Notes: generated by a model from the letters alone, not told the origin. DNA of 64,000 bases from Martelella sp. AD-3 (GCF_001578105.1 NZ_CP014275.1:2666001-2730000), one strand, 5' to 3'; numbered from the stretch's first letter, positions 8,334-16,595 are shown. A program made the numbers and translations.

Positions 8334-10391
8334 TCATTCGCGCAGGGCGATAACGGCCATCAGGATGACGAGGCCGAAGAACACGGATCGGAAGGCAAAG
8401 GGCAGCGAAGTGCCCGCAAGCAGCGTCTGCATCGCGGTGAGCAGCAGCGCGCCGCCCAGCATGCCGGCATAGTGTCCGCGCCCGCCGGTGATCAGCGCGC
8501 CGCCGACCACCACCACGGCGATCGAGGGCAGCAGGTAGTCGTCGCCCATGCCCAGGCTCGCCTGTCCGGAGAACCCGGCGAGCAGGACGCCCACCAGCGC
8601 GGCGCAGAGCGCCGAGAGGATATAGACCGAGACGATCACCCGCCCGGTGCTGACGCCCGAGAGACGCGCGGCGAGCGCGCTGTTGCCGACGGCGTAGACG
8701 CGCCGGCCGAACACCGTGCGCCCGAGAAGCAGGATCGCCGCGGCGGCAAAGGCGATCATGAACAGGATGACCGGGGTCACGCCGAGCACCTTGCCGGTCA
8801 TCAGCCAGCGCAGCGCGGGCGGGGCAAAACCCGCCGGCGTGCCGCCGGACCAGATCAGCGCCGCGCCCTGCAGGATGCCGTTCATCGCCAGCGTCACCAC
8901 GATCGGAGACAACCCGAGCGCCACCACGCCGAGCCCGTTTGCCAGCCCGATCAGCGCCGCCACGGCGAAAACCACCGGCAGTGCGACCAGAAGACCTGCG
9001 TCCTGGCCGCCGACCAGACCCGTCATCAGCACGCCCGACAGCGCGATGCACCACGGCAGCGACAGGTCGAGCCCGCCGGTCAGGATCACCGCGCCCTGGC
9101 CCAGCGCCAGGATGGCGAGGAAGCTTGAAAGCACCAGCAGCGAGTCCCAGTAGCGCCATCCGGTGAACACGCCTCCGAGAACCAGATGCGTCGCGACCAG
9201 CACCAGGACGAGGCAAAGCCAGGCGGGGAGCGCATGCCGCAGCGTCGCGCCGTGGCGTTGCATGAAGCTAAGCTTGAGCGCGGCACCTGCAGGCTCAGTG
9301 AAGGCGAGCCTGCGATCCGCCTTCGGCCGTTGCGACACCAGCCAGCCCTTGCGGCGGGCGGCGAGCGCGTCCTTCAGCTCGCGCAAGCGCTGCGACAGCG
9401 GGCTGTCCCTGCTCATTGAGCCGGCCAGAACCGCGATCAACAGCACGGCGCTTTCCGCGATCGTGGCGTAATAGGCCGAGACATTGAGCGACAGCAGAAG
9501 GTTCACCACGATCATCAGGATATAGGCCCCGAAAATCGTGCCGGGTATGCCGCCCTTGCCGCCGCCGAGCCGGGTGCCGCCGATGACGACGGCGGCAAAG
9601 GTCGGCAGCAGCAGCGCGTTGCCCGCCAGCGGATCGCCGCTGCCGGTCTGGGCGCTGACGAACACGCCGGCCAGACCGTAGAGCCCGCCTGCGAGCATGT
9701 AGGTGAAGAAGGTGAAGGCGCGGGTGTGAAGCCCCGTCGCACGGGCGGCCTCGGGATCGCTTCCCACCGCATAAAGCGTCACGCCGAAGGCGGTGCGCTT
9801 CAGCCAGAGCCACGCCAGAACCAGAACGCCGAGCAGGGTCAGCGGCGCGGGCAGCAGGCCGGGCAGGGTGTCGCCGAGATAGACCGAAGAGAGCGACGGC
9901 GCAACGAAGCCGCCCGGCGTTGCCATCACCAGAAGGGTCAGTCCCTGGACGATGAACATGACCGCCAGCGTCACCACAATCGGCTGGAGCCGCATCACCG
10001 CGACGAAAAACCCGTTCACCGCGCCGACGCCCATGCCGATCGCGATGCCGATGGCCGTCCAGAGCGGCACGGAGGCCTCCATGTTCGCCGGATCCATCGC
10101 GGTTGCCAGCACCGCGTTGACCAACGACACCACGGCGCCTGCCGAAAGGTCGAAGCCGCCGGAAAGGATCACCAGCGTCTGCCCGGCGGCGGCGATGGCG
10201 GTGGTGGCTCCGCCGCTTGCCAGAAAGGAAATGTCGAAATAGCTCAGCGGGTATGGGCTGAGAAAGCTGTTGAGCAGCATCAGCCCGGCAAACACCAGGG
10301 CGGCGACGATCACCGCCTGGGCCCTTTTGAGGCTGCGCAGGCCCGGCAGCCGGGCGGCGCGCGGGGCAAAGGAAATGGGCTGATCGGTCAT
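8334..10391 (-). CDS. Sugar ABC transporter permease, two RbsC-type domains fused
   Basis: 685 residues, about twice the usual 320-340 of RbsC/XylH permeases. Two homologous halves can be aligned by eye. GQTLVILSGGFDLSAGAVVS in half 1 matches GQGAVILTGGLDLSLPWCIA in half 2, and LQPIVVTLAVMFIVQG matches LSPIVVTLAMNGILQG. Each half has the hydrophobic segments of a BPD_transp_2 permease, and a charged linker (about residues 325-365) joins them. The fusion would replace the normal homo- or heterodimer of permeases, matching the single two-domain ATPase. The start overlaps the ATPase stop by 4 bp (ATGA), so translation is likely coupled. No frameshift is needed and the fusion reads through cleanly. 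Confidence 0.92.
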   Translation of the reverse strand: MTDQPISFAPRAARLPGLRSLKRAQAVIVAALVFAGLMLLNSFLSPYPLSYFDISFLASGGATTAIAAAGQTLVILSGGFDLSAGAVVSLVNAVLATAMDPANMEASVPLWTAIGIAIGMGVGAVNGFFVAVMRLQPIVVTLAVMFIVQGLTLLVMATPGGFVAPSLSSVYLGDTLPGLLPAPLTLLGVLVLAWLWLKRTAFGVTLYAVGSDPEAARATGLHTRAFTFFTYMLAGGLYGLAGVFVSAQTGSGDPLAGNALLLPTFAAVVIGGTRLGGGKGGIPGTIFGAYILMIVVNLLLSLNVSAYYATIAESAVLLIAVLAGSMSRDSPLSQRLRELKDALAARRKGWLVSQRPKADRRLAFTEPAGAALKLSFMQRHGATLRHALPAWLCLVLVLVATHLVLGGVFTGWRYWDSLLVLSSFLAILALGQGAVILTGGLDLSLPWCIALSGVLMTGLVGGQDAGLLVALPVVFAVAALIGLANGLGVVALGLSPIVVTLAMNGILQGAALIWSGGTPAGFAPPALRWLMTGKVLGVTPVILFMIAFAAAAILLLGRTVFGRRVYAVGNSALAARLSGVSTGRVIVSVYILSALCAALVGVLLAGFSGQASLGMGDDYLLPSIAVVVVGGALITGGRGHYAGMLGGALLLTAMQTLLAGTSLPFAFRSVFFGLVILMAVIALRE

Positions 10392-11947
10392 GCCGGGTTC
10401 TCCCGCCTGTCGGAGGGCTTCGGACCGTGAAGCGGATCGCTGCCCCCGAGCGTCGCTTCCATAATGGCGTTCTCGGTCAGGGCGCCGCCTTCGAGCCAGC
10501 GGCTCACGCGGCCCTCGTAGAGCACCCCGACGCGGTCGCACAGATGCACCAGTTCGGGAATTTCGGTCGAATGCAGCAGCACCGAACCGCCTGCATCCGA
10601 ATAGGCGCGCAGAAGCGCGTAGAGCTGTTCCTTGGTACCGACATCGATGCCGCGCGTCGGATCGAAAAGCAGCAGGATTCGGCTTTGCGCCACGAGCCAT
10701 TTCGCCAGAACGATCTTCTGCTGGTTGCCGCCCGAAAACGCGCCGGCGGGCAGGTAATGCGCGCGTTCGTCGACCTCGACGGCGGCAAAGGCCCCGGCAG
10801 CGGCGCGCGCCTCTGCGGCGTCATCCAGCAGCGGACCGCGGCAAAACCGCGACAGCACGGGCAGGCTGACATTCTGCCGCCCCGGCAGCTTGAGGAACAG
10901 GCCCTGCGTCTTGCGTTCCTCGGGCACCAGGCCGATGGCGACTGAAGACTGCAGCGCATCGGCGGGCGAGCGCAGGTGCAGCGGCGCGCCGTCCAGTTCG
11001 ATATGGCCCGCATGCAGGTGTTCCTGGCCGAACAGCGCCGAGAACAGCGCCTCCTGGCCCATGCCCTGCAGCCCGGCAATGCCGAGGATCTCGCCCCGGT
11101 GCAGCGCGATGTCGGCCTCCTTCAGCTTTGGCCCGGCCGACAGGGCGCGCGTCGCCAGCACCGGCGTTTCACCTTGCCTGTCGCGCGGCGGGCGCGGCGG
11201 CGGGAAGGCGTTCTCCACCGAGCGTCCGATGATCATCTCCACCACTTCGGCATCGGTGACGTCGGCCACCTTCGCCGAATGCACCGAGCGCCCGTTGCGC
11301 AGGATGGTCAGCGTGTCGCAGAAGGCGCGCACCTCGGGCATGCGGTGCGAGATGAACAGCACGGTGATCCCGCGCGCCGCCGCATCGGCGATGATCCGTC
11401 CGAGCCAGTCCACGTCGCCGCCGGAAAGGGCCGAGGTCGGCTCGTCCAGCAACAGGATGCGCGGCTTGCGATAGAGCGCGCGGGCAATCTCGATCTTCTG
11501 GCGCGATGCGAGCGTCAGTTCGCCGGCCAGAGCATCGAGGTCGACGGAAAGGTCGAGCGCGTCGAAATGGGCGGTTACGGCGCGACGGGTGCGCCCGCGG
11601 TTCAGCGTTGCAAGCGGCGTCCATGGCGCGCGCGGCAGCAGCATGTTGTCGAGCACCGTCAGGTCTGGCACGAGGGTCAGTTCCTGGAAGGCGGTCTGCA
11701 CGCCCGCCGCATGGGCGTCCCGCGGCGAGCGCAACGCGACCTGCCGCCCGTCGATGCGAATGTCGCCGGCATCGGGCCGCACAAGGCCCGACAGCAGCTT
11801 CATCGTGGTCGATTTGCCCGCGCCGTTCTCTCCCAAAAGCGCGTGAACGCGTCCGGGAGCGACGGAAAACGCGACCTGGTCATTGGCCACAGTTGGTCCG
11901 TAGGCCTTGGTCAGGCCCGAGACCGCGACGGCGGGTGCGGATGACAT
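10388..11947 (-). CDS. Sugar ABC transporter ATP-binding protein (RbsA/XylG/MglA type, two nucleotide-binding domains)
   Basis: 519 residues. Domain 1 has Walker A GENGAGKST (39-47), an unusual signature region LTLASRQKIEIARAL where LSxGQ is expected, and Walker B ILLLDEPTSALS. Domain 2 has a degenerate P-loop (GIAGLQGMGQEALFSALFG), a normal signature FSGGNQQKIVLAKWL, and FDPTRGIDVGTK in place of the Walker B acidic pair. One good and one decayed ATP site is characteristic of RbsA-type proteins. It energises uptake with the downstream fused permease and the upstream binding protein (63 bp away). Confidence 0.93.
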   Translation of the reverse strand: MSSAPAVAVSGLTKAYGPTVANDQVAFSVAPGRVHALLGENGAGKSTTMKLLSGLVRPDAGDIRIDGRQVALRSPRDAHAAGVQTAFQELTLVPDLTVLDNMLLPRAPWTPLATLNRGRTRRAVTAHFDALDLSVDLDALAGELTLASRQKIEIARALYRKPRILLLDEPTSALSGGDVDWLGRIIADAAARGITVLFISHRMPEVRAFCDTLTILRNGRSVHSAKVADVTDAEVVEMIIGRSVENAFPPPRPPRDRQGETPVLATRALSAGPKLKEADIALHRGEILGIAGLQGMGQEALFSALFGQEHLHAGHIELDGAPLHLRSPADALQSSVAIGLVPEERKTQGLFLKLPGRQNVSLPVLSRFCRGPLLDDAAEARAAAGAFAAVEVDERAHYLPAGAFSGGNQQKIVLAKWLVAQSRILLLFDPTRGIDVGTKEQLYALLRAYSDAGGSVLLHSTEIPELVHLCDRVGVLYEGRVSRWLEGGALTENAIMEATLGGSDPLHGPKPSDRRENPA

Positions 11948-12010
11948 GGCGTCCTCGAGAATTCTGTGGAAGGGTCCGGCGACGCCCGGCCGCCGGATCG
12001 GGACGCTGGA

Positions 12011-13123
12011 TCAGCGCTCGGGCTGACCGACAAGGGCCGCGTTCAGCCCGAGTTGCGGCAGTTCTTCCGAGAAGATCGACGCGAACCAGCCCGGATTTGA
12101 GACCAGCCCCGGCTGGAAGACGTTGCAGCCAGCCTTCTGTTCATCCCAGCTCCCGGTTTCACACAGCTCAACCGTGTCGTTGGTGACCAGCGGCAGCGGC
12201 AGGGTGGTGTGCTGCGGGATTTCGGCCCCATCGAGCTTGTCGACCGCGAGCTTCAGCGCCAGTGCGCCGGAATAGGGCGGAGAGGCGTAGGAAATCCGCG
12301 CCGCGCCCATGGGCGCATAGGGGACTACGGCGCCTTCGACCGCGCTGTCGGCCGGCAGCATCTGGATGCGCCCGCCGTTCGAGCCTTCGCCGGCGCAGGG
12401 CAGCAGGTCTTCGGGCGCCTGGCCCGCCTCGAGCTGCATGGCGTTGGCGGTGTAGCAGCCGACCTGCATCCACAGCCCGTCGATCTCCGACCAGTCGCGG
12501 GTCGCCATCAGCTTGTTGAGCTCGGTCCGCGCCACCGCCTGGCTCCACATGCCGACCGCCTCGCCGACGATATTGATGCCCGCGTGTTCGGCAAAGACGG
12601 CCTTGGCCGCCGCGGTCCTGGCCGTGTCGACCGAGGTTCCGGGAACCCCCGTGACCATCACCACATCGCCCTCGCCGCCCATCGCCTCGACAAGCCATTC
12701 GGCCGTCTTGCGACCGGCTTCCGCCTGGTCGATGGTGACGTTATAGGCGCAGGGCTCGGTGATCTCGGCGTCATAGGCGATGATCGTCACGCCGCGCGAG
12801 CAGGCGCTGCGCACCACGCTGTTCAGCGCCGTGGGCGAAATCGGGTAGACAACGATCGCATCGGCGCCGGCCTGCACCATGGCATTGATCTGCTGGATCT
12901 GACGCTGGGCATTGGGGCCCGCCACCTGCACCTCGAGGTTCACGCGGTCCCTGTAGTCTTCCGAGGCGGCCAGCGCCTTGATCATGTTCGAGGCTTCGGC
13001 CTGCCAGTCATTGCCGATATAGCTCATCGACAGGTAGATGTCGTAGGGTTCCGATCCCTGCGCCTGCACGGTTCCCGCAAGGCCGACGGCGCAGGCTGCG
13101 CCCGCAAGTATACGTCCAATCAT
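12011..13123 (-). CDS. Periplasmic sugar-binding protein of an RbsB/XylF-type ABC transporter
   Basis: 370 residues with a Sec signal peptide (MIGRILAGAACAVGLAGTVQA, cleavage about residue 21-22) and a two-lobed Peripla_BP_4 fold. Characteristic segments are MSYIGNDWQAEASNMI, QIQQINAMVQAGADAIVVYP and GVTIIAYDAEITEP. Cysteines in the mature chain (CSRG, EPCAY, VGCYT, LLPCAG, ELCETG, AGCNVF) suggest disulfides, more than is common for this family. It is the first gene of the operon, preceded by an AGGGAGGA ribosome site, and the promoter with the palindromic operator lies directly upstream. The ligand is likely a monosaccharide or polyol; identity unknown. Confidence 0.92.
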   Translation of the reverse strand: MIGRILAGAACAVGLAGTVQAQGSEPYDIYLSMSYIGNDWQAEASNMIKALAASEDYRDRVNLEVQVAGPNAQRQIQQINAMVQAGADAIVVYPISPTALNSVVRSACSRGVTIIAYDAEITEPCAYNVTIDQAEAGRKTAEWLVEAMGGEGDVVMVTGVPGTSVDTARTAAAKAVFAEHAGINIVGEAVGMWSQAVARTELNKLMATRDWSEIDGLWMQVGCYTANAMQLEAGQAPEDLLPCAGEGSNGGRIQMLPADSAVEGAVVPYAPMGAARISYASPPYSGALALKLAVDKLDGAEIPQHTTLPLPLVTNDTVELCETGSWDEQKAGCNVFQPGLVSNPGWFASIFSEELPQLGLNAALVGQPER

Positions 13124-13171
13124 AGCTTCCTCCCTTGGTGGGCGACTCTCCCGATCGCCCGACAGGACTCA

Positions 13172-13199
13172 AGATTAAATATCTTTGATCAAAAGTCAA
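13172..13199 (-). promoter_or_regulatory. Operon promoter with palindromic operator in the spacer
   Basis: On the minus strand, -35 TTGACT (13194-13199) and -10 TAATCT (13172-13177) are separated by 16 bp. The perfect palindrome TTTGATCAAA (13184-13193) sits inside the spacer. This AT-rich patch stands out from GC-rich surroundings and lies between the binding-protein gene and the divergent GntR gene. GntR/FCD regulators bind short palindromes, so this is the best candidate operator. Binding would block the operon. Confidence 0.6.
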
Positions 13200-13260
13200 A
13201 ACATCTTTCTCTTTGACGTGAAATTTCGTAGCTTTGTCAGCGGAACAAGAGGATTTCGCC

Positions 13261-13953
13261 ATGCTCGAGAACGTGACGCCGTTGAAAAAGGAGACGCTTC
13301 AGGCCCTGGTGCACCAGCGCCTTTGCGACCTCATTCTCCAGGGAGAGATTGCGCCTGGGGAATCGGTCACCGTGGCGAGCATCGCCAAGGCCCTGAACGT
13401 CAGCCCGATGCCCGTGCGCGAGGCGATTTCCCGGCTGATGGCGCTCGGCGCGCTGACGGTGGTTTCCGGCCGCTCCATCGGCGTGCCCGTGCTCGGCGCG
13501 GCGCAGCTGGAGGACCTGCGCAGGGTCCGCTCCGAGATCGAGGCCTCGGCCGTCACCTGGGCGGTCGCGAACCGGTCCGCGGCGTTCGAGAAGCGGCTCG
13601 AGGAGCTGCTGGAACGGATGGAAGACGCGGAAGCCAGGGGGCAGGTGCGGGACTTCATCCACCGCAATTACGAATTCCACTTCGCAATCTACGCGCAGGC
13701 TGGTTCCGCTCTCATGCTCGAGATCATCGGCACGCTCTGGCTGAGGATCAACCCGCAATTCCACCTGTTGCAGCGGCACGGCCACTACAAGGCGTCAAAC
13801 CGGCAGCACCGCGCACTTTACGAACGGATCTGCGCGGGCGATGCAGACGGCGCGGTGTCGGCCCTTCGGGAAGACATCGACAGCGCCTATGCCGTTCTCG
13901 TCAGGACGCTGGAAGAACGCGGGTCGCGCGCCGGCCAGACGCTGGCGCGATAG
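13261..13953 (+). CDS. GntR-family regulator (FadR/FCD subfamily) of the divergent sugar operon
   Basis: 230 residues. The winged helix-turn-helix is at about 20-75 (VASIAKALNVSPMPVREAI, 38-56). An all-helical FCD effector domain follows with RSEIEASAVTWA, NYEFHFAIYAQAGS and DIDSAYAVLVRTLEE. Histidines in that domain could bind a metal and an organic acid, as in other FCD proteins. Start 13261 has an AAGAGGA ribosome site. It is transcribed away from the seven-gene operon and probably represses it until a sugar acid or keto acid intermediate appears (inference). The TAG stop at 13951-13953 is supplied by an intergenic repeat. Confidence 0.9.
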   Translation: MLENVTPLKKETLQALVHQRLCDLILQGEIAPGESVTVASIAKALNVSPMPVREAISRLMALGALTVVSGRSIGVPVLGAAQLEDLRRVRSEIEASAVTWAVANRSAAFEKRLEELLERMEDAEARGQVRDFIHRNYEFHFAIYAQAGSALMLEIIGTLWLRINPQFHLLQRHGHYKASNRQHRALYERICAGDADGAVSALREDIDSAYAVLVRTLEERGSRAGQTLAR

Positions 13954-14030
13954 AGCGCCGTGCATCCATTCGGACGCACAAAGGAGGCTCTGACTTATTG
14001 AATCGACGCATCGTGCTTTCCGGGAAACGA
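13951..14030. repeat. Two-hairpin intergenic repeat, copy B (3' half degenerate)
   Basis: Begins TAGAGCGCCGTGCATCC like copy A. Hairpin 1 is GTGCATCC-ATTC-GGACGCAC (13960-13979) with one changed base, read as A/C on this strand and as G-U in a minus-strand transcript. The segment CGACGCATCGTGCTTTCCG matches the other copies, then similarity fades where hairpin 2 should be. Its first TAG is the stop codon of the GntR gene. Confidence 0.85.
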
Positions 14031-14107
14031 CGCCGCCCGGATCGGACCGGCTCCGTTCTCGGCGGAGCCTGAACAGTCAGGATCGCTCTGTTTCCCCCAA
14101 AAAGCCG

Positions 14108-14281
14108 TCATTCCGGCTTCGGGGCACCGGCAGCACGCTCGGCGAGCCTTTGCTGTTCGTCGGCCTCGCGCGCTCTCTTCTGCTCCTTTTCGCCGTCACG
14201 ATGCGACTTGATGGCGAAGAACATGGCCGTGCCCAGCACGCCAAGCTTGAACAGGCCGAGGACCACAGGAACCCAGTTCAT
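14108..14281 (-). CDS. Small single-span membrane protein, function unknown
   Basis: 57 residues from the ATG at 14281. One hydrophobic segment (VPVVLGLFKLGVLGTAMFFAI, about 4-24) precedes a charged tail rich in Lys, Arg, Glu and Gln (EKEQKRAREADEQQRLAERA) that may form a coiled coil. An in-frame ATG at 14374 would add 31 mostly basic residues, but it lies in repeat-like intergenic DNA and is less likely. Similar short proteins occur in Rhizobiales without assigned roles. It stands alone between the GntR gene and tRNA-Arg. Confidence 0.55.
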   Translation of the reverse strand: MNWVPVVLGLFKLGVLGTAMFFAIKSHRDGEKEQKRAREADEQQRLAERAAGAPKPE

Positions 14282-14770
14282 CGTTTCCACTCTCCATTGC
14301 TGCTGTTTTCGCGACGTCGCCTTGAGACGATGGGCAGCCTCGGCTCGGCGGTGACGGATTGTCTCCTGGAGCACGGCCGCGTTTCCCCGAATCGCGAATA
14401 CGCTCTGACCTTTTGTTTTTCCGCGCCTCCGGAGGGAAATCCGGTCTCCACTTTTCCTGGATGCGCTCTCGTCTGGCGACGGCGTGAAACGGGCTCTTCC
14501 CGGAACACGCCATCGTCCGGTCCCCGACTATGCCGTCAGCCCGGCTCAATCAAGCCGACGCCCCGCTACAAGTTGACGCATATCAAGAAGCCGGAAGCAA
14601 CCCACTCTGCCCGCGGTTCGCAGACAGCAGGGCCTTGAAACAAGGGGGAGCGCGCAACGTCCCTCGCCGTTACTGCACGGGCAGAGGCAAGCGGCACGGT
14701 CACGATCGCCGAATTCTCGCGAGCCGTGAAACAGATCACGCAGATCAAGGGAAAGTCATGTCGGTAAAAA
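14282..14770. other. 489-bp intergenic stretch with degenerate palindromic sequence
   Basis: No convincing gene is seen between the small membrane protein and tRNA-Arg. Around 14427-14469 there is a short hairpin (CCGGA-GGGAAA-TCCGG) followed by text which, read on the minus strand, gives GCATCCAGGAAAAGTGGAGA. That resembles a common rhizobial intergenic palindrome containing a GAAAAGTGG core. The rest shows no clear structure. Confidence 0.4.
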
Positions 14771-14847
14771 TGGCGCGCTCGGGAAGATTCGAACTCCCGA
14801 CCCCCAGATTCGTAGTCTGGTGCTCTATCCAGCTGAGCTACGAGCGC
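14771..14847 (-). tRNA. tRNA-Arg (anticodon ACG)
   Basis: 77 nt on the minus strand: acceptor GCGCTCG/CGAGCGC, D-arm AGCTCAGCTGGATAGAGC, anticodon loop CTACGAA, T-loop GTTCGAATC, CCA encoded at 14771-14773. The A34 of ACG is normally converted to inosine by TadA. It is a single gene with its own upstream promoter-like sequence. Confidence 0.97.
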
Positions 14848-14892
14848 TTGCCTTGCGATGCGCCGCGTCTTGTCTGCGGCGTGCGAGAGGGC

Positions 14893-14920
14893 TTCTAGAG
14901 CCTTCGGATTTGGATTGCAA
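14893..14920 (-). promoter_or_regulatory. Possible promoter of tRNA-Arg
   Basis: On the minus strand TTGCAA (14915-14920) and CTAGAA (14893-14898) are 16 bp apart, about 46 bp upstream of the tRNA. The CTTGCAA start fits the CTTG-type -35 seen at many alphaproteobacterial stable RNA genes. The -10 is only a moderate match. Confidence 0.4.
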
Positions 14921-15104
14921 GCGGTTTCCGGAAAAAACCTGTCATTTTTCTGAAACACGCGCGGGACCGACCGCTCGCGGTCCTGCAGCAACGTCCGGAC
15001 ATCAAGGTCTGTGTCATTAATTGTCTTATAAAATCAAATGCATAGTTCTCCTTTCGACACCAGGAACGAAACAGGCAAAGCGCCCCGGAAAGACGCGGAG
15101 CGGC

Positions 15105-16595
15105 TCAGGCGCCGGTCTCGCTGCGCCAGTTTTCAAGCGCCACCGGGCGGTCGGGAATCTCGATGCGGAACAGCGTGCCCTGCCCCGCCTTTTCCACCAG
15201 CGCGATCGTGCCGCCATGGGCGAGCACCAGTTCGCGGGCGATCGCGAGGCCGAGCCCCGTGCCGCCGCTGCGCACGCCGCCCCTGAAGGCGGCGAACAGG
15301 TTTTCGCGCGCCCTTTGCGGCATGCCGGGGCCGGTATCGTCGACGGACAGAGAGACGACGCTGCCGTGGCGCTGGGCGGAGACGATCAGGCAGTTGAGCG
15401 TGTCGCGCTTCTCCCCGGCCTGCTGCGTCAGCGCCTGGACGCTGTTGCGGCAGAGGTTGAAGACCACGCGGAACAGCTGCTCGGGATCGGCATCGACCTT
15501 CAGCTCCTCCGGCACGCGGTTGACCCAGTCGATCGGCTGCTCGGCGGAAAGCTCCAGATAGTCGTGCACGTCGTTGATCAGCTCGAACAGCCCCACCATC
15601 TCCCGTTTTGGCTCGGCTTCGGAGACCTGGCCATAGCTCAGCACCGAGCGGGAATAGGCCGCCGCCCGGTCGATGGCGCGCAGCAGCTTCGGCGCGACGC
15701 GGCGGACCACCGGATCATCGGTGCCCGCGATCCGGTCCGACATCAGCTGGGCGGAAGCCAGGATGTTGCGCATGTCGTGGTTGATCTTGGACACGGCCAG
15801 ACCGAGTTCGGCCAGGCGCTTCTGCTGGCGCAGCGTCTTCTGCAGCTCGCTCTGCATGGACGCGAGATGGCGGCCGGCGATGCCCAGCTCATCCGTGGTC
15901 TCTTCCGGGCGATAGACGCTTTCCGGCAGATCCGGATGATCGGAAAAGGCCTGCATGTTGGCGATCTGGCGCCGGAGCGGCCGAACCAGGATGGCATTCA
16001 GCCGGAAGAAGATCAGCATCGCCGTGAACGTCGACAGGAGAATGCTCAGGAGGAAGATGTTGCGGGCATAGACGAGCAGCGCATGGCGAAGCTCGTCGTC
16101 CGAGATCACCAGTTCGATGATCGCGTCGCTGTCGCCGATAGGGCCGAACACGCGGATGGCGCGGTCGCCGCCGAACAGAAGCTCGTCGAAGGCATCGACC
16201 ACGGCCTCGACCGGCCCGACATCGGTCAGGTCATAGGTCTTGGAGATTTCCGGCGGCATGTCGGTGATGGCGAGAAGCTGCGAGGCGCCGTCCTTCCTGA
16301 GCACGATCGCCTTGGTGCCGGTCGCCATCAGCGTCTCGTCCTGCAGCGCGCGCGGCAGGACCTGTGGCTGCAACCCGTCGATCACGGTCGCCGCGGCGGC
16401 GGCGGTGCTCAGCCGGTCGTCCAGCCATCTCAGCCGCATGCTGGCCAGCGAAGGCACGAAAAAGACAATTTCGGCGGACATGATGATAACGACCGTCAGC
16501 GCCAGAATGCGGCCCGACAGGCCCGACAGAAAACCGGGAACGGCGACCGCGTCGTCAGGCGCGTCCTGCGTCTTCCGGGAACTTGCCCTCAGCAT
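15105..16595 (-). CDS. Sensor histidine kinase, membrane-bound, orphan
   Basis: 496 residues. TM1 is at about 26-47 (ILALTVVIIMSAEIVFFVP). A periplasmic sensor region of about 120 residues follows, then TM2 (NIFLLSILLSTFTAMLIFF, about 175-195), a HAMP-like segment (LVRPLRRQIANMQAF) and a coiled coil. The dimerisation H-box is INHDMRNILASAQ with H273. The ATPase domain has N-box NLCRNSVQAL, G1 DDTGPGMP and G2 GGTGLGLAIAREL. The H-box HDMRN departs from the usual HELRT/HDLRN. No response regulator is adjacent, so the partner lies elsewhere. The signal is unknown. Confidence 0.92.
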   Translation of the reverse strand: MLRASSRKTQDAPDDAVAVPGFLSGLSGRILALTVVIIMSAEIVFFVPSLASMRLRWLDDRLSTAAAAATVIDGLQPQVLPRALQDETLMATGTKAIVLRKDGASQLLAITDMPPEISKTYDLTDVGPVEAVVDAFDELLFGGDRAIRVFGPIGDSDAIIELVISDDELRHALLVYARNIFLLSILLSTFTAMLIFFRLNAILVRPLRRQIANMQAFSDHPDLPESVYRPEETTDELGIAGRHLASMQSELQKTLRQQKRLAELGLAVSKINHDMRNILASAQLMSDRIAGTDDPVVRRVAPKLLRAIDRAAAYSRSVLSYGQVSEAEPKREMVGLFELINDVHDYLELSAEQPIDWVNRVPEELKVDADPEQLFRVVFNLCRNSVQALTQQAGEKRDTLNCLIVSAQRHGSVVSLSVDDTGPGMPQRARENLFAAFRGGVRSGGTGLGLAIARELVLAHGGTIALVEKAGQGTLFRIEIPDRPVALENWRSETGA

